This document shows positions 1 to 14,200 of a stretch of 64,000 nucleotides of DNA, piece by piece. The notes under the pieces are model-generated. The model ran no database searches, was not told where the DNA came from, and saw only the letters and a program-made list of their open reading frames with translations. Within the stretch, counting starts at the first letter, position 1. Each line of letters opens with the position of its first letter. The stretch comes from Puffinus mauretanicus (taxonomy: Eukaryota; Chordata; Aves; Procellariiformes; Procellariidae): positions 4,278,001 through 4,342,000 of the forward strand of contig JAJKFH010004053.1 of assembly GCA_023333565.1 (NCBI GenBank), read 5' to 3'. The translations under genes were made by a program, and so were the position numbers.

Positions 1-1229
1 GAACTTGAAAATGGTGTTGCTTGTTTGTATTCAAACCTCTCATAGTTTTTATGAAGTACAAACTCTTGTAGGAAGTGACATGATGGACATGTGCAATAAG
101 ATAATTTCCTTTCCACAATGGCACAGTTGGAAATGGAGAATACTTTTAAGCTGCTCTAGAAATTGAAAGCATTTATGGATAGAATAGCCAAATCTGATAT
201 ATTTAAATTGGCAGCATGCTACATTTATGAAAACCAACTTTTACTATGGAGGACACAAAAATTGTCTCCTACAGATATGTCTCTATGGTGTGCTAAAGCC
301 ATAGTGGCACAAAACCAAGGGTGGTGATAGTTTCTTGCAGACAAAATCAATAGCTTGCGGCTGGTGCTTCCTGAAATAGTATACCAAGGATCTCCCTTGC
401 TAGTGCTGTGTGGCATGTAGCAAAGCCCTCACAAAGTTATGAAATACTTTGCTACTCACATGAATCACTATTAAAATATTAGAAGTATGTGTATCTAACC
501 ATATCTTTGTGCCTGAATCTGGCAAATTTTATTAAGAGAACTGAGCACTGGATGTGCGTGTGCATGTGGCGTTGGAAATGTGAATGGGTGTGAAACTTAG
601 GATAGCAATCCCATTAAGCAGTGCAACTCCTGATACAGATGGCATGGTTCTTAGGCCTCCTTCTCCCGCCCCAACATCCCCTCCAGCTTCTGTGTTATCC
701 AGAGCCTGTGCCAAGCACCTGGTCTAGTGGAAGGTGTGCCTGCCTATGGTGGGGGGTTGGAACTAGATGATCTTTAAGGTCCCTTCCAACCCAAACCATT
801 CTATGATTCTATGAAAAAGCCAGGAGGTTCATTGTCTGCCCTGCATGAGCAGGACCACCCATTCCACAAGGAGCTGAGAGCACTGGATGTGCATTGCAGC
901 GTGGTGGCCTGGGCTGCAAGGTTTCCAGCAGCCTCAGAGCACTGAAAATGGCAAGAGGAGCTGTGCTTTCTGCAGCACAGTTGCGCAGGGTGTCTTCCCA
1001 AGGACCTGCAGATAGAAGCAGGGTATACCTTGTGTGGACATAGCCCTGCGAGAGGAGAAAGCTGGGAAACCTTACTTTTACAGCCCATATGTGACATGAC
1101 AGGTCACGGCTTACGAGGGTGGGATGCTCCGAGATTTCTTCACGGTCCGTTAAAAGTATTAACCCGCACACTCATCGAGGGAGGATCAGAAAGCTCCAGC
1201 TGAGCCGTGGGGTAGCGGGGGGTGTGTGT
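1..1229. other. Upstream flank, no gene seen
   Basis: Apart from the CR1 tail at 714-814 this stretch shows no exon, no RNA gene and no long convincing reading frame. Base composition changes sharply towards GC after about 1230, where the promoter island begins. Confidence 0.6.
714..814 (+). mobile_element. CR1 LINE 3' end fragment
   Basis: The text reads as the classic avian CR1 tail: 'ggttggaactagatgatc', then 'ggtcccttccaaccc', then the terminal ATTCTATG units ending near 814. Only about 100 bases remain, which is the usual 5' truncation of CR1 insertions. It lies about 700 bases upstream of the LAMA3 start codon. Confidence 0.93.
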
Positions 1230-2260
1230 GTGTGTCATCTCTCAGCGTGCCCGCGGAGCTGGGCATCACTGCACACACCCGGGGCAACCCCACCGGTCCG
1301 GGGACCCTTTTTCCCTTCCCCCGCCCCCCGTCCCGCACACCCGCTCCGCCCGGCGCCCCGCACCGGGGCGGCTGCTCGTCTCGCCCCGCCCCAGCCGCGC
1401 ACGGCAGGCGGGGAGGCGCGGGCAGAGCGCGGGCAGCCCCCCGCCTCCTCCCACCGCCTCCCAGCCCGGCCCGCCCGCCCACCGCAGCTATAGGGCCGCC
1501 CTGGGGGCGGCGAGGGCAGAGCCCGGCGCAGGATGGCCGCGGCGCCGGGCTCCCCGTTCCTCTGGGCGCTCCTCCCGCCGCTCCTCACCCTCTGCTCCAC
1601 GCAGCCGGAGCCCCCCGGCGCCCGCGGGACGGGGCTCAGCCTCCACCCGCCGTACTTCAACCTGGCCGCGGCAGCCAGCATCTGGGCGACGGCCACCTGC
1701 GGCGAGGCGGCGGCGGGGGGCGGCGGCGGGCGGCCGGAGCTGTACTGCAAGCTGGTGGGGGGTCCGGCCGCCGCCCCCCTGGGGCGCGCAATCCAGGTAA
1801 CCGGGCCGCCGTGTGGGGCCGGAGAGGGGTTGCGGCGCCGGGACCCCCTTCCCCTCGCACCCCGCTCCCTGTCCCGCGGTGGGGAGGGGGGGGTGTCCTT
1901 CTGGGGAGTCCCGACCCCTCCGGGGGTGCTGGCGTTACCCTGAGGTGGGTGGTCTCATTTTCTCGAGCGTTTTCTCCTGGCTGGACGTGAGCCCCGGGCA
2001 GAGGAGGGGAGCGTGGACCAGCGGGACCCCACGCAGGGAAGCGCTGGGAGGGGTGGAGGTGGGCAGCGGCGCTTCTGCCCGCGCCTCTGCCCGCAGGTGT
2101 CCCCGCACCTTCTGGAGACACCACCCCCCCCCCCGCTGCGGGGAGCGGCTGCCCCCCCCTCCGGCCCCGCTGCCCCAGCCGCTCCCGCTGCCCGCAGTGC
2201 TGCGGCCCGGGGATGCGTGAGCCGCTCGGCCCCCGGGCGCTCGGGCGCCTGGAGGTGGCT
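1230..2260 (+). promoter_or_regulatory. LAMA3: CpG-island promoter region of the long LAMA3 transcript
   Basis: The region is very GC- and CpG-rich and spans the first coding exon and the start of intron 1. Sp1-type GC boxes are visible at 1363-1372, 1384-1392 and 1503-1511. A CTATAG element at 1488-1493 is only about 40 bases before the ATG, so if it worked as a TATA box the 5' leader would be very short; I rate that weak. A (GT)7 run sits at 1222-1235 at the upstream edge. The transcription start cannot be placed from sequence alone. Confidence 0.7.
1533..1796 (+). CDS. LAMA3: LAMA3 exon 1: signal peptide and start of LN domain
   Basis: Residues 1-88. The ATG at 1533 has A at -3 and G at +4, a strong Kozak context, and is followed by a hydrophobic core ([13 protein letters not shown]) typical of a secretory signal. 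The mature part opens the LN domain with [12 protein letters not shown] and IWATATCGE, then [10 protein letters not shown] Gly run after the CGE motif comes from CGG-type codons. The exon ends in a CAG codon followed by GTAACC, phase 0. Reading frames in other registers over this exon and on the minus strand come from the GC bias. Confidence 0.94.
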
Positions 2261-5200
2261 TGGGGAGTACCCAAGCGGTGTTCTGTGGCCTTGGCCCGTG
2301 GTCCGGGGAGAGCAGCGTGATGCTTCTGGGAGTAAAGCGGCGAGCCTAGGGGGACGTACTGCACTGGTCACCTCTCGCTGGAGAGCGGGCATCTTTCCAG
2401 GGGGCGGCGGGAAAAAAGGTCCGCTTTTGGTCAGGTGGCTTTGTGGTATTTTACAAGCACTAAATGTGAGGCTCATCGTCTATGCCTTGCACTGCTTGTG
2501 GGAGGAAGCCAGAGATTCCTTGGGGCTCTGACAGGGAAGATAAGCACACAGGGCAGTGAGGATGATGATGTTCTCTTCTAGCATAGCATGAGATTATTAC
2601 ACACGTTTTGTGCCAGAAATGGCAAAACTCCTGGCAAAGGGTTAATGGAAATGTATTTTTCCTTTGGTAGAAACTTGTATAAACATGTCTGTTAGAGGGT
2701 AAGGAAGGAGTAACAAATGCAGCAAACTCTGATGTACTGCAGTAGATGTTCAGTATCAGTTTGATCAGAACTTTGTTAAAGGGGGGACTTTCCTGAAGCC
2801 TCAGACCTTCTAAAGTTATTTTGTTTGTATTCTCTCTTGGTGGGAGGAGGAGAGAGCCAAAATGAAACTGCAATTTAAAAGGGATTGCGAAAGCTTTAAG
2901 GTCCACTTTCTGACTCCAGGCAATACAGAAAGAATGCAAGTAAATTTTTAGCATCTTGGAAGAAGGGTTAGTGTTTCGAAGTCTTAGGAGGTGTTTGTAT
3001 GTTTTAATAGTGAAATAACCCGTAATATCTAGTTTCAGAAGAGGTTGCAATGAATAAGAGAGTTTTTCTTTTCATTTTGTAATGGGGACAGATGCTCAAG
3101 AGAGGGGGAGAAGACGAAGAAGGTGCAGCGTATGTACTCCTTGTCATGTGCCAGAAGGGAGCATGCACCATCACACAGCCTGCCCTCACAGTTCGTTAGG
3201 CAGCCACAGCCAGCAGCGTGCTTTGCCTCGAACTTCTCCCTGCCATGCCCTCCTGCCTCCCCATGAAATCTCAGTTTACCTTACATCTGTGTAGTGCCCT
3301 CCATCATAAAAAGCTCAAAGTGCTTTGGAGATGCTTAAAGGCTGAGTAATACACAGTTTTACTAATAAGAAAATGGGGTCACAGGTATTACATGCTTAAA
3401 CTAAGGTTACAAAAAAAGGTTGTGATGATCAGGAAACTGCTTGGTCCTCTGTTTCTAACACACCTCTGAAGTTTAGGCATTCACCCCTCCATGCTGAAGG
3501 CAACACCCATGTTTAAAGTTGCCTGAAACAACCATGCCACCAGGTGAATGGCAAGCCCAATTAATCTCTCAGCAACATGCTATAGCCCACTGCTGCGGAG
3601 AAACCTCATACTAACATGCCTTGGAATATCAGAAATCACAGTATAACAAAAATCAGCCAAAGCAAACATCAGATAAACAAGTCAAGCAAGCAGAACGAAG
3701 CCTGTTGTGTGATGCACGTTGCCATTGATGTTTTTTTTAATTGTTCCCTTTATATACCGACACCCAACTGAAATGAGGGTTTGCTGTAAATAGGAAGAAG
3801 CTAGAAAGGGGGAGGAGTTCCTCTTGTTAAATATTTGCCTTACAGGTCCTAGGTTAGAGGGCAGTTATGGTTCATGCCTGATTCGCATTCCCAGAAGGAC
3901 TACTGATAGCTCAGCCCTGGCACAAGGAAGCATGTTGTGCCTCTTACAGCGTTTGTGTAAGCACGGATACAGCAGCGTCTCTCTCCAGTTTTAACAAAGC
4001 CCCATTGAGATACATAACATGAATACTTGTGTGGTTTACCAGTAGTTGTTGTGGTTCAAGAAGGGTTGGAAATTCTTTCAAAAGGCCAGGGAAATCCAGC
4101 CATGGAAAATGCGATAACAGCACAATGTATGTATTATCAAACCACTCCACCTCACAAGTTCAAAGACACTGTAAATAAGAGAATCTCTTATTTTGTGGAA
4201 AGTTGGAGAGGAGTGCATTAAACTCTTGCAGAGGCTGAGCTTACATAGAAGGATTTCAAATCAGTGTAAGTATTCACATGTTTCTTAAGAGTCTGAGGGA
4301 AGGTCATATGGCTTTTACATAAAGTGATAGGTGTAATAGCCACCGTGTCAGGCCAGTTCAAGCTAAAGCAATGCCGTACACTTGAGTGACTCACTTTTGG
4401 GGTCTCTACAAGGCTGGATTGCGGCTGTTGCTCTATGAATAGGGAAATTGGAAAGAAGGTGCGGAGGGTGATCCTCCTTCTGACGAAGGGAGCAGGCAGC
4501 TGTTTGGCGCTGCTATCCCAGGCACTGAAAATAAGGCAAAGAGAGGAAGAGCAGCCCCAGCTTCATTTCCACTGCCTTGCCATTGGCCTCTCTCGTTCAG
4601 CTTGTCATTTGGTGATGTGTCTTTTAATGAAGCCCGTAGTACCCGGCAAATCCAGAAAGAGCGTTTGGAGGTCGTTTAAAGCTCTTCCGCGAGGTGATCG
4701 GTGGGGTGGACGGTCCTTTCACAGGCAGCTCAACCGAGGCTCTTAAGGCAGTGCTGGACATACGCTGTGGAAAACAGTATGTTTCCCTTATTTAGCACAT
4801 TGGCAAGTGGGACAATGGCTTAATAAGAACAGTGTCGAGTGAAGAGATGTACTGCAGTGTAAAATATTTCAGCAACTGATAGATAAGTGGCATGCCTGGT
4901 TTTGCCTGCCAGTCTGTTCGCAGTGGTGAGCGGGTGTGAATTAAAGTTTAACTGCATACCTGTCCTGCCCTGCCAGCGGGCACAGAACTGCTAGGTATTA
5001 AATAGTGAACAAATCCTTCATTGTTGTCACTTTCTAAAACTTACCGGCGAGACATTTTCATCCCTGGGTGTCTCTGGTCCACACCGGCGTGTTTCAGTGA
5101 ACTCCTTCATGCAGTTCCAGGTTCTCCTGAGCGAAGGAGACAACAGGGGAAAGGAGGGTAACAAGGTCACCAGCAAATGCACACCTGCCTGCCTGATGAA

Positions 5201-8200
5201 CTGCAGCCAAAATCAAAGTCTGGAGGCCCAGTCTCCTGGAATGGAGACGTGTCCTGTAGCAGACAGGCTGAGCACGGCGTGCCTGAGATACTGCCAGTGG
5301 GAAGCAGGGAAGGCTGCTCTGTCCAATAATTTATTTTCTTTCATTTTTTGTTTTGCTGCCTTGTTGGCAGGGTTGCTGGAATGTACTTTAAATAACTGAA
5401 GCTCCAGCTGTTGCAATGAAGTTCTTTGAATTATGTGCCCAAAAAGAAAAAGATGGTATCTTGAGTTCAGATCAAGTGCTCTGGTATACTGAAATCACAT
5501 AGGTGCATGTAAATGTAACACTTTTGTTCAATACTCCCCATTGTTTTCTGCTCGTTCAGCCTTTCTTGGAGGCTGTTTCCAGATCAGAGCTGAAACTGCC
5601 GTAGCAGCAACTGGTTCCTGTGTATTTCCAGCCTGATCATTGTGAACGTGAATTTAGATCTAAAGACCATGTTTCGTGCACACTATAAAACTGTTTAGGG
5701 AAGCTTGTACTGTTGTAACATATATATGTCAGACCTCCAAGTATATATCTGTCAGGAAAGATGCTCTGATGTGGTGGTAACTGCAGTTGTTGATGCATAG
5801 ATTGATTTCTCAATGTATTGATTTTGCCGGTAGTGACACGATGTTCTTTGTCGTCACTGCAGAAACTGGCAACGTTGCCTGTAGCTAGTATGGGCTGATG
5901 TGGTGTCTGCTGCAGCAAACTGTATCTGAATCCAGCAGTGTCCTGGCATATTGTAGTTTGTACGAAAATCGGCCAAACCATCTTCTCTAACAGAGCTGGA
6001 GGAGAATCATGCTATAACATGACCCCAGACATAGTTAACCAACCTATGTATGTGAGGATTTAGTAAGTCTCTAAACTACTCCTTGAATTCTCAAGAGTTA
6101 ACCCTCAGCCAGGTTGACACCTGCAGTGCTGAATCAGAACATCTAATAGTAGCCATGTCTTCTGGAAACAACATCATACTCTGAGCTTTCTGGAAGAGCA
6201 GGATGAGGATGGAACCATTGCTAGATGCAGATGCTGAAATTGTCACTACTGATGCAGAAATATTCAGTGAACATCTATGTTTTGTATTTAAAAGACAAAG
6301 GTGGTGTATTTGTATCACATGAGAATGATGAAGTCGTTTCCAATCCATTAGTAACTATGGCAGATGTTAAACAAATTCTGCTAGAGATAAACATCTTAAA
6401 TTCACCAAGCTTGCAAGACTGTACCCAGCAAGAATGTGAGAGCGCTAATGTTATTCCTCTATGAAAAGTGGACAAGTATGATTGCTCCAGTTACTTTACA
6501 CTGGTTAGTCTGACAGCAGCGACAAACAAAATAATGGCAGTTATATGGGATTCTGTTAATACTTAAAAGGTAGGAATATACTTCATGCCAGGCAACATGG
6601 TTTGTGGAAACAATAAAAGATTTGTCACATCTTTTTGATGAAAATATGCTTAGCTGATAAAGAGAATGATGCAAATACTACCGTACTTAAAACATGGGTC
6701 CAACACGGTGTCAGGACCTCAAGCAACTGTCCGACTGAAGTAACCATTAAGAGGTACTGCCATTTAAAGAAAACGTCATTTTTCTATTGGGGTTCTACAA
6801 AGATCTGTGCCTGGCACAGTTTAGCATTTTCATTGATTATTTCCACCCAGTGACTGGAGTAAGAAGTGAATGGGACACTGAAAAGATCCCTTAATAACTG
6901 ATTACAACGCTTCAGCGGTAATCTTAGTAGACTAAAATGCAGTTTCTTGAAGATAAAAATACTACTTGTGGGGCAAGCCAAGATGCCAAATTACAAGACA
7001 ATTAAGTTTCCTGAAATTTATTCATCATCATTGTACAGAAGAGTACAAAGAGCTTTAGAGACTATCAAAGAGAGATTATCAGGGCATCTCCGGAGTGTGG
7101 CTTTAGCTGTGGACTGGGAATTGGGCGGTAACTTCTGCAAATGAAGATACAATGGGATTCTTTGAAGGGAAACTTAAGGGGAACACTCTATAGGATCCAT
7201 TGCATTTTCCACGAGTACATATTGTTCAGAAGTCTCTGATCCAGAATGTATTATAACGGCACGAAAAAAATGAAAGCTGTATTATAAAATTGTAACACCA
7301 AACTTACAGGCAAGTAACAGAGTATTTTTTATGGTTTTATTAATATCAGGCTATGTACATATGTGAATATTTCACGGCCTTTTAGGAGAATTGAGGATAA
7401 TTTGTGTGTTGGTCTTAATCCAGTTGTAAAAATCTTTGTTTCATTAATTTCCTGCAGACACCCCTGCAGACGTAATATAGGTAATTTCACCAAAGTACCA
7501 ATAAATTCATTAATAAAGAAAGACTTATTGTAGTTTCCTTAAAGAGATTTCTGAAATTTTAGTTTGTAACATAAAATTTAGTGTGTTTCAGGATATAAGT
7601 GTGTAATTTAACTGTAATTTTTAGTCAACGCTCTAGTTCAGAATCTCAATCAACAATAGCACGCGTCTGCAGTGCATAAGATTTCAACTGAGACCATCTT
7701 TTTAATTTATTGTGTTTCAGGGACAGTTTTGTGATTACTGCAATGCTGCTGATCCCAGTAAAGCTCACCCGGTAACCAATGCAATTGATGGCACGGAGCG
7801 CTGGTGGCAAAGTCCTCCTCTTTCTATGGGCTTGAAGTACAACGAAGTCAATGTCACTTTAGATCTGGGACAGGTAAGTGCATGAGCTATTGGGTGAGGT
7901 TTGATCATTTGTTGCATTTATATACAAGCTTTGCAATTGGGAGAGATGTTTGAACCGATGATTTCAACTTCCGACACCACACCTTTTTTATCCGGTTTAT
8001 GTTCTGTATTTTTTCACCAAGTTAACTTCATTAAAGTGATTATCTTCCTTGGGAATTTTGATGATGTGGAATCTGGCAACCAGCATCACACAGGTTCAAT
8101 GACTTTGTGCTTTCTTGCGCAGATACTGTAATTTGTTAACCTGATGTTACCAGGGGGATTGATCAGTTGAAACTGGGGCTCTACATTTCATTTCATATTC

Positions 8201-11200
8201 TCCTTTTCCGTGAGCCCACAGAGATATTTCATGATCTCTTACCATACACGCATTTTGAGAATAATGTTTGGAGTCTGCTTTTGCCTCAGGGGTCCTTCTG
8301 ATTTCTCTGTCATCCAGCAGGATCTTCAAGACAGACAGTTTCTTAGAACAGAAAAATAATTATAACATGGTCTAAAAGGGAAGGGACAGCAAAACCAGTG
8401 TAATATGAATTCGTAATATGACAGTAACATGAACACCTGCATTTCCTCTGCAGGCGATAGGCAAGTAGCTAACAGTAAAGCCTCTGTATTTGTATTTTAA
8501 GTCATAGGGATGGATTCTCAGCTGCCATAATTGGGCACTGATCCAGTGAAATTAGTTACGCTCTGCAAGTTCACACCAGCTGAAAATACATGGCTATAAA
8601 TATATGTTGGGGGCTGCAAAATATACATATGCATATATATTTTGGACAGTAGTAACTGTTTACTGACTGGTTATATAGGACAGGATTTTTTTAATAGGCT
8701 TTCAATTTAGTTGACAGCAAGGGGAGAAATAACTAAGGAAAAAAGTTTCTCTGTGAGACACAACTGCCATTTTGTTGGGGATCCAGGTGCAAACCGTTTT
8801 ACCTCTTCTGTTACATGGCTTTTTAATGCTCCTGCCCAGAATGGTTCTCATTTTGAGGAGATCTTAAGTCTGTGGTTTTGGATCCAGTATACCAGCAGTG
8901 CAGACAACTTAAGATAGAGAATATCGGTAGTTAAACTAAACTACTGTGATTTTTGAATTTGCATTTCTATTAATGAAATTAATAACACGCCTGTTTTCTT
9001 GGTTGTTTTTGAAACCACGAAAGAAGGGAGAGCTATGTAGAAGCTGATGAATTTTTAGACCACAGCGTCCACATTAGCCTAGCACACGGTGGTCGGACAT
9101 ATCTCTGAGCTGTGTTGCTCTTTCTGTTACACTGTAGATTTGAGGGGCGTTGCATCCCCTGATGCCTTGTGCTCCTGTGAAGTGAGTTGCTCGTTCTTTC
9201 CCAGCAAACTGTAGGGAAGCATGTCTTTCAGGCCGGGCATACAGAGTAGGGACACGGAATGCGGAGCAGGGTGCTATGAATAGGCACGGGAAGGCAATCA
9301 CCTCCCAGTAAAGCAGACCTTACCTTCTGAGCTGCTTGCATCCATCGTGGTGTCTGCAGGACGCAGGATTAGGTTGCAGGCTGTAATTTGTCTTGCAGTG
9401 TAGTCCAGCGTATTTGTGACCAACACCTGTGCATCATCATCATCCACTTGTGTAGCACGTTGCTCCATCCAAAACTTCTATCCCCACTGTGTACTTGTTA
9501 GCTTCTTTGGAGGACGTTAGCTTCTTTGACAGACGCCTTATCTTTTATGTGTTGAGTAAACTTCTGAGAAACCTCCTTCCTTCAGAGGAAGGGTGTGGAC
9601 TGTGTGCCCTCTTCTCATGGGACTCCTTGGAGACCAACCGCTACGTGCTAAAATTCTTGTAGTTATTAAAGGATTTCTTAGCGGGAGCCTGTGTGTTTCT
9701 CTTTGCTCTGGTACCACTTGGAAAGGCGACTCTGAACTCCCTTACTTGGAAACGAGGGAAACCCAAGACAAAGGTCAAAATGACTTCAGGTCTTGTGATC
9801 AGGAAGGGATAATTTTAGTTGGTGGATGGATGAGGGTTTAGTAGGATTCATGTGATTTTGGTTTTGTTTTTTTTTTTACTTCACAGACGTTATCTCATAT
9901 CTGTGTTCGGTTAGTTAAACCTTAATCTCAGAATTTGTTTGAACTTGAGATTCACTTTTGACATTTTGCCTAGTATTCTCACACCTCAAATTCATACGGT
10001 AGTGCACAATCCTAATAATGAAGAAGAAAATTAAACGCTGTGACAGAGTAAGTCTACTCAAGCGAACAGGTAAACACTGAGACCCCAATTCACCTTACCT
10101 TATTTCAGGGTCCTAAAAATTAAGAGCTTAGTACGTGTTAGTGATGCAGACTTTCTTAGTAGTTGACAGAGACAGAAATTTTCAGAGTGCAATTCCCCCT
10201 CAAGTGAGTTAAAATGGAGGTTTTGGTCTTTAAGGAAAAATAAATGTTCTTAAAGTTAGATGTATGCCTAAATACCATGCATAACCACAGGCTGTAATAT
10301 TGAAAAGATAGCAGGGATGTAGTTTTCCTCATTGAGTAGTTGTCCTGTTCTTCATTTTGACACAAGGCACCTTTTTCTGCGAACAAAATATGGAAATGTT
10401 TTTGCTTGTGCAAAACATGACAAAGAGTAAGGTACATATGCGTGCAGGGAAGCAATGACTGAGTTGTAAGTTGGTCATCAAATACTCACAATTAGAGGAA
10501 GCAGGACTTAGTGCAATGTCAAAAGCTTTTGATTTGCTGCGTTCCTGCCATTATATCTTTAAGACTGAGAGCGGAGTCCCAGTGGAGCCTTTTGCCGTGG
10601 TCTGACAACAATATTTAATTGAGTAGTTGCACCATGATGGACGTTTGAATGCTCACTACCATGGAGCTGGAACAGAACACCCACCTGCTGCCGTTTCTGT
10701 TTCACAAGGGCTAGGGGTGATTTTGAAAGTCAAAATCCCTTCAGGATGTTAAATCTTTCTGCTAGAAAAATGCTCATTTTGCTGTACTTTGTAATATGAG
10801 AAAAAGCAAAAACCTTAAAGCAAAAGCCCTGCTTTATTTCCCTTTCTGACTTGTATATAGTTACACTTCTACACTTCTAATCAATCACAGTCCTTCTGAA
10901 TAATAATTATAATGTTGATCCCTGAGGCAGTCACTCCATCCTGTTAGCATGCCTGCTTATATTGTGGCTATTCCTGACTTGTTTAAAATATTTGGATCAA
11001 ATGAAGTCTCCTTTATTCCTTTAATTGGTCCTGATTTTCCCAACATAGTTTTCAACATATTTTAAACTTCTGAATCCAGCATGTCTGACTGAAGTTCATT
11101 GCCCTTCCCCTGACTCTTTGGATTGCCTAATTCGAGCAGGTGTGCCCTCATCTTTGGCTTTCTTAATCCTCAGCAGGTATGACAGTACTATTCCCCCAGG

Positions 11201-14200
11201 TATTTTCCTGAACTCTGTCTTCAGAAGTAGAAGGTGAAGGTTCAGGATAACATGATAGCATATGGTGAAAAATAAATGTTACACTTCAAAAAGTGTAGTC
11301 CACAAATTTTATTGTTGCTTTTAGTTATGTGTCATTTCTTTACTGTGCTTTTGTGGCAATAATATAGTGCTGAAAGACTCGGACTCGGTGAAATCTTGTG
11401 CACTAATATGTTGAATAGTTTTTATGTAGCGATATTATTAGTAACTGCTGTAAATTAAAGGCACACAGTGGAATGTAATGTCCAAATTAGTACTTTTATT
11501 AGGGAGGGAGGGAAACTCAACTATAAATTTAAGATAAGTGGTATGTCCTGTGGAGGACTTGATGCTTTTATGTTATCTGCCATTAAAGCATGTAAACATT
11601 TTGTAAAAAAGCCTTGCAGTTTGGCAAATCTTCTGAGTTGCTTTTGTATGGTAGGTATTTCTTATGGGTTTAATTTCTGTATTTGATAGCAATCCTTCAT
11701 GTGCGTAGCTTTACAAACAGTATTTGTTGTTGGGAATATTAATCAGCTATTGCTAACTGTTGTTATTAAAAACAATTGTTCTTAACTTACGAAAGATTGA
11801 CATCATTTCTTAAAATGTGTCTGAAGTTACAGCTGATTTAATGCCATTCTGTGAAATATAACATGTCCTGTAGGCCCTTCTCCTCTAGGGAGAAACTGTC
11901 AAGGTGGTGGGAGATTTATCGTAAGCTGCATTGAACTCGGCTTCCAAAAATTGCATTCATTGTGCTTGACTATTGGAGACTTTATATTGCCGCTGACCCT
12001 GAAATTAGACCTAGCTCTGGTGTGGAATTGCGCAACCTCTATAATAACACCGAGAAGCACTACAAATTGGGGCACGAGAACCACCGCATAAAGCTTCTGC
12101 GGTCCTGCAGAACTGCCCCAGCAGTGAGGCAAAGCCTGTCCCCTGGAACCCCTGCAGAGCTCTGCCTCCGCAGCCGCACTGACCCCTGCTCTGCTGTTGT
12201 GGTTCACACGGGAGAGAACAGGGGCCTTTAGGTCTGGGGAAGGTATGATATTGTCCCTGCAATATCCAAAAATGGGGATGCTAACATCATAGAGAATCTT
12301 CGGTTACTTCGTATTCGAGAACTCTGGTTCTGAGTATTTCAGTTTGTGCAGGAAGCTGATTTGGGATCATGCCACAAAACACGATGCTTTGAAGCTAGTT
12401 GATTTTGGCTCATACCACAGTAAGGTGAATCTGCTTGTGAACTCTAGTTTAACACAACTTCAGCTGATCAAGAAGCAGCTGTCTGATAAAAGTTTCTAAA
12501 AGTTGTATCAGGTAATGGAAGCTCCATTTATTCCTCAGTCACACTACAAGCAGCTCATTCTGAGCTGAGCTGCCAGCCCTAATCAGGGAAGTACCCTAAC
12601 TACATCCTTTCTTGCTCATGTATTATCCTTTAAGATGTAGTCAATGTGTTGTGTTTTCTTAAAGCTTTAATTAAAGACCTTTTGAATGGCTCAGTAATTT
12701 TTTTTTATGTTTGCATTAATAGATCTATGTCATTGGCTTTAAAATGTGTTTTGGTATTAATTTGGTATTATTCTCAAAATGTACAGAAAAAAAATCTTTC
12801 AAGTCTTGCTCTCCTTAGCTTTCCTGACACTGTTTTCCTCCAGTTCTTCTTCAGCATCCCTTTAGGAAGGTCTTTGTTCCCACTCTAATCTCACTTCCCT
12901 CCATGTCTGTGCTTCTGCTTCTCCCACCTCCTATGCCCATTCCTGCATGTTGCTTTCATTTTGTGATATGTTGTCCTAAATACCTCGCTTTCAACTCGAT
13001 ATAGTAAAAGCAGCACCTCTGCTGATAGCCTCCAACCCTCCACACTTCCCTGTGTTTCCTTCCAGCGCTGACAGTATTACTGTGTTTTTTCTTCTTTGGA
13101 CTTCAGCCCTCATAAGGGGATGTTTCTCTCCTGGACAACTGAGATCTGAATCGTACAAATCCCCTCCCATATGAATAGCTTCAGTGTTCTGTGAAGAAAT
13201 AGGCCATATGTGAGAAATAATCATGAGCATTGAGTTGGTCTTTGTCCAAATCCCAATGGAGAAGTGGCTGCATGAGAAATTTCAGGATAATAACTGACAA
13301 TCATTGATGTATTTGCCTGCAGCCTTGGCAAAAAGAGCAAGGGCTGATTGAACCTGGACAATGGACTACCCTTTGCTTTCTGGAAGCATTCCTTCCTTCC
13401 AGAATACTGCCTGTGAAGTGTGGAGAGACTGTGATGAAGAAAAGACTTAACATCTCCAGACGTGTCAATAAGGCATATTCACAGGCTCCGACTTGCATAA
13501 CTAAATAGGCTTTTTAGCATCAGTGGCTAGTTAAATGAAAAAGTGATATGAATACAACATGTACAGTGCTAACTGAACAATGTTGGAGGTCCTGTGCTTA
13601 CTCCTGGCTTCTGCACCCCAGACTGTGAAGCTGGCATGCAAGGAATGACTTTGGCATGCTGTGCAGTGGGAGCCTCTCCTGTCACTGTTTACGCGCTGTT
13701 AGCATTGCTGTATATACCTGTACGCAGTTAAACTGAATGGAACACATTCAGTGGATCTAATGCCTCTCAGGTACTACCCACAGGGGATTTTCTCTGCACC
13801 TCTGCGATAGCTACTTTTCCAGATACCCAGAAGAGTATTTGGCAACTGCCAGAAAGGCTGGGTCAGCTCCCTCTAGTTGGCATTTTTTTATATTACAGTT
13901 TCATCTGCAAAATACATTGTTGGGGTTTGCCAAATACGGAGTGTCAGGAGTGTTTTATTAAGTCTCTGGATCTGCAAGTGTGCCTCAAGTCCTACTGAGA
14001 GGTTGTTGAAGAAAGGGGGCGCTGACTTCTTTGCAACCTCAAGAAATCAAAGCCTTTAATTTTAACCAGAGTGCATGGGATTTTTATTTCATTTAAAAAG
14101 ATTGTTACTTTTATGGCTTGGTCTTTGAGAAAAATCAGTGCTCAAGACCTTAAGGCTTCATTACATTAAGAAACTAATGGGCATGCACATGCCAACCCTC

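Noticed and set aside
1488..1493. CTATAG as a TATA box
   Set aside because: It is only about 40 bases before the ATG and in a CpG island; there is not enough room for a normal leader, so I did not list it as a separate element.
1226..1990. Plus-strand 254-codon frame over the promoter and exon 1
   Set aside because: It is a different register from the LAMA3 frame, with GC-driven composition and no homology.
1657..2364. Long minus-strand reading frame (235 codons) over the first exon and intron 1
   Set aside because: It lies in the CpG island, where stop codons are rare; its composition is Pro/Arg/Gly filler and it overlaps the real exon 1 on the other strand.
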